Assembly (NCBI GenBank): GCA_033961575.1
Contig: CM066732.1
Coordinates: 67,680,687 to 67,744,686, forward strand
From: Aselliscus stoliczkanus
Taxonomy: Eukaryota > Chordata > Mammalia > Chiroptera > Hipposideridae
DNA: 64,000 bases
Reading direction: 5' to 3'
Each line of letters starts with the position of its first letter. The stretch's first letter is position 1. The notes under the pieces were generated by a model. That model was not told the origin of the DNA. It worked only from the letters and a program-made list of their open reading frames with translations, and searched no databases. Positions 59,438-64,000 of this stretch are shown piece by piece. A program made the translations under genes and the position numbers.

Positions 59438-59913
59438 CCCCCCGAAACCTGTTTCAAGATTTTTTGTATTTTGATTTCTTCTTTGATCCATTGGTTGTTC
59501 AGGACTATGTTTCTAAAATTTGCATACTTTTGAATTTTCTAGTTTTCTTCCTGTTATTATTTCTAGTTTCATACTATTATCAGAAAAGATATTTGATATG
59601 ACTTCAGTCTTTTTATATTTGCTAAGACTTGTTTTATGACCTAATATATGATCTATTCTGGAGAATGTTCAACATGCACTTGAGAAAAATGTGTATTCTC
59701 TTGCTATTAATTGGAATGTTCCATTTGGTGTCAAGTGTAGTTCATGTCTAATTTTTCCTTATTGATTTTCTGGCTGGATAATTTATCTATTGTTGAAAGT
59801 GAGGTATTGAATTTGCTACTATTATATTGTTATCTATTTCTCTTTAGATTTGTTAATATTTGCTTAATATATTTAGGTACTCCAATGTTGATTACCTATG
59901 TATTTACAATTGT

Positions 59914-60001
59914 TATATCCTCTTGATGAATTCACCCTTTTATTATTATATAATTTTATATCCTCTTGATGAGTTGATTCTTTTATTATTATATAATCAT
60001 T
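59914..60001. repeat. 43-bp tandem duplication within old L1
   Basis: The block beginning 'tatcctcttgatgaattcac' is repeated next to itself as 'tatcctcttgatgagttgat', each followed by 'cttttattattatataat'. It lies in the endonuclease part of the old L1 ORF2. Confidence 0.85.
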
Positions 60002-60274
60002 TTATTTGTCTCTTGTTATAGTTTTAGATTAAAAGTCTTTTTTGTCTGATTATAATTATAGCTACTCCCACTTTCTTTTGATTTCTGTTGGCATAGGATA
60101 TCTTTTTCATCCTTCACTTTGAACTGATAGATATTCATCAAGCTGAGTGAGTCACTTATCGGCAGCATATAGTTGGATTTTTTTTTTTTCCATTCGATAG
60201 CTACTCTATGTCATTCAATGCATTCAATGTGAGAATTTAACCTATTTACATTTAAAATAATTATTGATAGGCAA

Positions 60275-60867
60275 CGAAACCGAAGTTCCTTATGACTTTG
60301 ACTAAATTTCACTTTAAATCCTAGCTCTAGAAATCCTATATCTCTCTATATATATTCCTCAGATACCTAGCCTTTCCCCAGGATAATTAGCAACCCCCAA
60401 GGCAGCCAGAGGGAGTAGCCCAGACCTGACTAATGGTCACAAGCCTGGGACTTCTGGCAGGCTAAAGATAACATGTTAATGTAAGCTATGTTTCTGCTTC
60501 TTAGCCCTAAGGTACAATGACCCTCTGGCTACTTTCCCATGAGACCAGACAGAGGGATGCCAGAGCAGACCTCAGAACTGTCCTCAGACCTGAAGAAATG
60601 CTTTATTACCCTTACTTCCCCATAGACCAGTCAGCTCCCAGTATGACCCTGAACCTCATAACCCATGGTGTCTTTGATTTTGCCCTATGTCATCTGTAAC
60701 CTACATGCCACATGGGAATAGATTCTTAAGCATTAGCTCCCAGTCACTGGATTGGCCAATTCAATATTAAAATATTTCTCTTTCTATACTGCAAAATCCT
60801 GCTCCTACATTTCTTTGGGCCAGTGCACACAAGCAGACAGTCTCAAAGCACTGGGGTCCTGGTAACA
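60275..60867 (+). mobile_element. solo LTR of an endogenous retrovirus (class I-like)
   Basis: 593 bp inserted in old L1 ORF2; the L1 resumes without loss. A 4-bp TSD is inferred (GCAA at 60271-60274, decayed from GTAA; GTAA at 60868-60871), the size used by gamma-type elements. It starts CGAAACC (probably once TG) and ends GGTAACA. A promoter-like stretch has 'ggattggccaattcaata' (CCAAT) followed by a TATA-like 'tattaaaatattt'. No internal viral genes remain, as after LTR-LTR recombination. The family is not identified. Confidence 0.75.
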
Positions 60868-61379
60868 GTAAGGATTTAGTAATACCATTTTATTGTTTTG
60901 TGGCCATTTTGTAGTTCCCTTGTTCCTTTCAACCTTTCTTCCTGTTTTCCTTCGCAAATTGATGATTTTCTTTAGTGGTATTCTTTGATTTCCTTCTTTT
61001 CATCTTTTGTGTATGTACTGTATATTTTTGCTTTGTGGTTACTATGAAGCTTACATGAAACATACAAATAACAGTCCATTTTAAGTTGATAACAGCTTAA
61101 CCTAGATTGCATGCAACTGTACCCCTCCCTTCCCTATTTATGTTTTGCTGTCATAATTTTCATCTTTTTATATGTTGTATTATTAACAAATTATTATAGT
61201 TGTAGTTGTTTTTAATACTTTTGTCATTTAACTTTTATACTAGCAATAAATGATTAACATACCACCATATTATACTATTTGGGTATTCTGAATTTGATTA
61301 TATACTTACCTTTGGCAGTGTGTTTTATTTTCATATGTATTCATGTTACTAATTAGCATCCTTTCATTTCAACTAGAAT

Positions 61380-62330
61380 AACTTCTTTCAGCATATCTTG
61401 TAAGGTAGGTCTAGTGGTAATTAATTCCTTCAGCTTTTGTTTATCTGGGAAAGTCTTGACCTCTCCTTTATTTCTGAAGGACAACATTGACAGATAAGTT
61501 ATTAGTTGGCAGGTTTTTTCTTCTTTCAGAACTGTGATTGTATCTTACCATCCTCTCCTAGCCTGCAAGGTTTCTGCTGAGAATTCCTCTTATAGCCTTA
61601 TGAGAGTTCTCTTGAACATGAGGAATTTTTTTTTTCTCTTGCTGCTTTAAACATTTTGTCTTTGATTTTAGATTTTTATTGTAATGTGTCTCAGAGAGAC
61701 TCTCTTTAAGTTAAGTTTGTTGGTGAGTTATGAGTTTTATGAACTTGGATATTCAAATTTCTTTTCAGATATGGGAAGTTCTCAGCCATTATTTCTTTAA
61801 ATGATCTTTCTGCCCCTTTCTCCCTCTCTTCTCCTTCTGGGGTGCCAATAATTCATATATTGGTTTTATTAATGTTACCACATAGTTCACATAGGCTTCC
61901 TTTCTTCTTTTTTTTAATTCTTTTTAATTTGTTTTCCTCTGACTGGATAATTTCAAATGACCTATCTTGTATTTCATAGATTCTTTCTTCTGTTTAGATG
62001 AAGTTTGATGTTGATTTTCTCTATTGTATTTTTCATTTCATTTATTGTATCTTCAGCTCCAGTATTTGTTTGATTTTCTTTTTAAAATGACTTTTATCTC
62101 TCCATTAAGTATCTAATTTTGTTTATGTATTGTTTTCCTAATTTAGTTGAATTGTTTTCTGTGTTTTCTTGTAACTTATTAAGCTTCCTTAAAACAACTA
62201 TTTTGAATTCTTTACCTGGCAAATCACAGATCTCCATTTATTTGGAGAATTATGATATTTCTTTGGTGGTGTCATGTTTCTTCGATTTGTTTATGTTTCT
62301 TGAAGTCTTGTCTTGCTGTCTTTGCATATG
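61380..62330 (-). pseudogene. ORF1 of the old L1
   Basis: Recognisable through plus-strand blocks complementary to ORF1: 'catatcttgtaaggtaggtc' (end of ORF1), 'tagcctgcaaggtttctgct' (C-terminal domain), 'tgtgtctcagagagactctc' and 'attatttctttaaatgatct' (RNA-recognition domain), 'tgacctatcttgtatttcat' (coiled coil). No frame stays open beyond about 70 codons. Confidence 0.7.
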
Positions 62331-62720
62331 AAGAAGTCACCTCATGTAGTCTTTATTGAACTTTTCTTTGTGTTCAATCTCAGATTCTTTTTTTTTTTTG
62401 TTTCAACTTCTCTCCTTGACTCTTAGACTTCTATAAAGGACTCTTGTCCATAGGTGATTGTCAAAATCAGTTTTCTTTGTGGGGCAGATGATAGAAAACC
62501 TCTGTTTGGCCATTTTGATGACATCACTCTCTGAGTTACTTTGTTTTGATGTCACATTTCTTGTGGCTCTAGCTCTTGTCATAAGAAACCTGAAAAATAT
62601 GCCATCCAGAAATGCTAGTACTTCCTTAATTGCAAGCATTTTCTAACTATAGAAAGTAAATTTTAATAATCAGCAGAGAGTATTATCTTATTCCATTAAT
62701 GACAACCGTCCATTTCTTCC

Positions 62721-63007
62721 CTTTGATATCTGTGTTGATGTTTTCCTACCTGTATCTCTGCTTCAAGTGATGCCTTCAAATAACATGGGTCTCTCTTTTG
62801 CTGCTGCATTCAGCTTGTGTGTCCACTTCCACTTTCTGTTCTCACTGCTATTTTCTGATGTGAGATACCTATGTCCCAGTCTGTCTTCACCTAGATTCTC
62901 TGTCTATTTTAATAGGAAGACACTTATATTTTCCATTCTGCATCCAAGTAGAAATATTTTAAACATTTTTGAGGTGTTCTATAGACGTATATACATATAT
63001 GCATATC

Positions 63008-63056
<49 letters not shown>

Positions 63057-63366
63057 TATCTATCTAATCAGCACACTGAATTTACACTAAACATATCCAT
63101 TCAACCAGCACCTAGTTAAAAAAACCACATTATTAGCAGCCCCCCAGAAATGTCTCTCATCTCAGTGACTAATTATCCTTATCACTGTTGCCTAAACCAA
63201 AGTTAACGATATGCTACCTTCTAACAGAACATTTTAGTTTTGCTATGTTTTTGTACTTTATAAAAGTGTAATTATACAGTATGTATTCTTTTAAGATTGC
63301 TTCTTTTGCTTTTCATGTTTGTGAGATTCATCTGTATTGTTGAAATGTAGAGTGTTTATTCTCATT
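62721..63366. other. unassigned sequence with a TC microsatellite
   Basis: About 650 bp. No gene. The part right of about 63230 resembles an old interspersed repeat ('ttcatgtttgtgagattcat') that continues after the SINE at 63837, but I cannot name it. Confidence 0.5.
63012..63053. repeat. (TC)n microsatellite
   Basis: About 20 TC units, followed by ATCT units to about 63066. Confidence 0.97.
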
Positions 63367-63381
63367 GTCTGCATTACTTTG

Positions 63382-63382
<1 letters not shown>

Positions 63383-63412
<30 letters not shown>

Positions 63413-63820
63413 TTTTATTGGGGAATTGGCGGAGGGGAACAGCGTTGGGGAATCGGGGAAGGGGAACAGACAAGTTGCTGTCTTTTTGTTCTTCAGTTTA
63501 GTTGCGGAGGATGTTGCTTCACTGTTGGTATCGTCATTGCGCTCTTCCCAGATGAGGCAGATCGGTCGCTGGCCTCTGGATGTCGCTCACTGCGGCTATT
63601 GGCAGCTCACTCTTGGCTGCCAGCCGCTCACGCTGGCTGCGGGCCACTCACTATAGCCTATGGCAGCCCACACCATCACCGGGGCTCGCACAGCCCAGCT
63701 CCAGGTGGAGCTGTTGTTAGCTGTAGAGGGCAGTGTCACTGGCCCTCATGTGGGATCCGAACCGGGGCCGCTGGCATCCCAAAACCAGCGCTTAACCAAT
63801 GCGCCACTCGGCCGGCCCGA
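63383..63820 (-). mobile_element. long tRNA-derived SINE, copy 5
   Basis: TSD GTCTGCATTACTTTGT at 63367-63382 and 63821-63836 (16 bp, perfect). Minus head GGGCCGGCCGAGTGGCGCAT, B box GGTTCGGATCCC, body, then AATAAAATCTTT and a tail of about 26 A. The long pure tail and perfect TSD make it the youngest-looking SINE here. Forward frames of 76-102 codons over it are accidental. Confidence 0.97.
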
Positions 63821-63836
63821 GTCTGCATTACTTTGT

Positions 63837-64000
63837 ATGACTGTATATTATTTTATTCATTCAGGTGTCATAGGAAATTTGGCATTTCCATATTATCACT
63901 ATTTTAAATAATGCTGCTTATTTAAAAAAAGAATTTAAAGTTTTTGCTATTAAAGTTGGGAAGTATATTGGGAAAGTGACAGAGTTGCTATTATAGATTG
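63837..64000. other. unassigned AT-rich end of window
   Basis: Sequence continuing the unnamed old repeat left of the SINE ('ttattttattcattcaggtg', 'aataatgctgct'). Nothing coding. Confidence 0.5.

Larger units (their letters stand above)
51601..59449 (-). mobile_element. nearly full-length younger L1 (about 7.85 kb)
   Basis: Flanked by TGTTTCAAGAT at 51590-51600 and 59450-59460 (the shared T-run makes the exact poly-A edge ambiguous). Minus-strand modules: 5'UTR 56855-59449, ORF1 55982-56854, inter-ORF about 50 bp, ORF2 52096-55933, 3'UTR 51601-52095. It inserted into the old L1 in the same orientation. It is the best-preserved L1 in the window, but both ORFs carry frameshifts and ORF2 has stops, so it is inactive. 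Confidence 0.95.
56855..59449 (-). promoter_or_regulatory. 5'UTR and internal promoter of the younger L1
   Basis: About 2.6 kb upstream of ORF1. From the 5' end on the minus strand: CAAGATGGCGGCTG (YY1-type site at 59429-59437), then about 0.75 kb of GC-rich tandem units (58575-59320), then a moderately GC-rich and a T-rich stretch (A-rich on the plus strand, about 57360-57770), then sequence leading to ORF1. The GC-rich block is by far the most CpG-rich part of the window. L1 promoters are RNA polymerase II, internal and CpG-methylated in somatic cells. Confidence 0.8.
49833..60888 (-). pseudogene. ORF2 of the old L1 (interrupted remnant)
   Basis: The start codon is at 60886-60888; the solo LTR interrupts it about 15 bases later, near codon 6. 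Endonuclease sequence follows (59461-60270; with a 43-bp tandem duplication at about 59914-60001), then, beyond the younger L1, the reverse-transcriptase area (51043-51600 and 49833-50797). Stops are frequent in every frame. The last part ('cccctatcagatgtattgtt', 49900-49920) is before the normal C-terminus; the end of ORF2 is absent. Confidence 0.8.
49833..62720 (-). mobile_element. old L1, minus strand, split by several nested insertions
   Basis: Old L1 sequence occupies 49833-50797, 51043-51600, 59450-60274 and 60868-62720. On the minus strand it has 5'UTR (about 62350-62720, including 'gatgatagaaaacctctgtt'), ORF1 (about 61380-62330), ORF2 from 60888, and it stops at 49833 within the ORF2 C-terminal part, so its 3'UTR is missing. 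Inserted into it are a U6/L1 chimera, a full-length younger L1 and a solo LTR. All coding parts are degraded. Confidence 0.88.

Overview
This window looks like non-coding nuclear DNA from a placental mammal. I see no host protein-coding exon, no intact RNA gene, and nothing prokaryotic. L1, L2 and MIR fragments, an MLT1-type LTR, Tigger/hAT/mariner DNA transposons and microsatellites make up most of what can be recognised. The best organism guess is a bat: there are many tRNA-derived SINEs whose heads begin GGGCCGGCC, L1 3' ends of laurasiatherian type, and several mariner and hAT pieces. This is inference from repeat types; a colugo or another laurasiatherian is not excluded.

Layout. 0-2.3 kb: a TC microsatellite, then mostly unassigned sequence with one MIR. 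2.3-8.3 kb: a long SINE, then an old plus-strand L1 broken by two oppositely oriented deleted mariner copies and a Tigger-like element. 8.3-19.5 kb: mostly unassigned AT-rich DNA with a short SINE, a TA/CA microsatellite, an MLT1 LTR, a TTTC repeat, a permuted L1 fragment, two hAT elements and a mariner MITE. 19.6-23.7 kb: a minus-strand L1 bounded by a 23-bp target-site duplication (TSD), with a deleted ORF2, a duplicated 3'UTR and a SINE inside. 23.8-33.5 kb: SINEs, L1 3' ends, MIRs and an L2. 33.5-37.8 kb: the longest stretch with no recognised repeat. 38-49.8 kb: MIRs, a second Tigger-like element, an internally deleted L1, a long SINE, an L2, a MER5-like hAT and a variant SINE. 49.8-62.7 kb: an old minus-strand L1 that received a U6/L1 chimeric retrocopy, a solo LTR and a nearly full-length (about 7.85 kb) younger L1. 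62.7-64 kb: a TC microsatellite and a long SINE.

How the parts relate. The L1s presumably supplied the retrotransposition machinery for the SINEs and the U6 chimera; nearly all these insertions have clear TSDs, listed under each entry. The younger L1 keeps every module (GC-rich tandem-monomer 5'UTR, ORF1, ORF2 with endonuclease and RT motifs, 3'UTR), but both ORFs carry frameshifts or stops, so it is not autonomous as written. I found no undescribed gene system. The most interesting items are the U6/L1 chimera, the tandem-monomer L1 promoter, the paired deleted mariners (one sitting on an L1 deletion junction), the TSD-bounded internally deleted L1s, and a long SINE family carrying both AATAAA and TCTTT at its 3' end.
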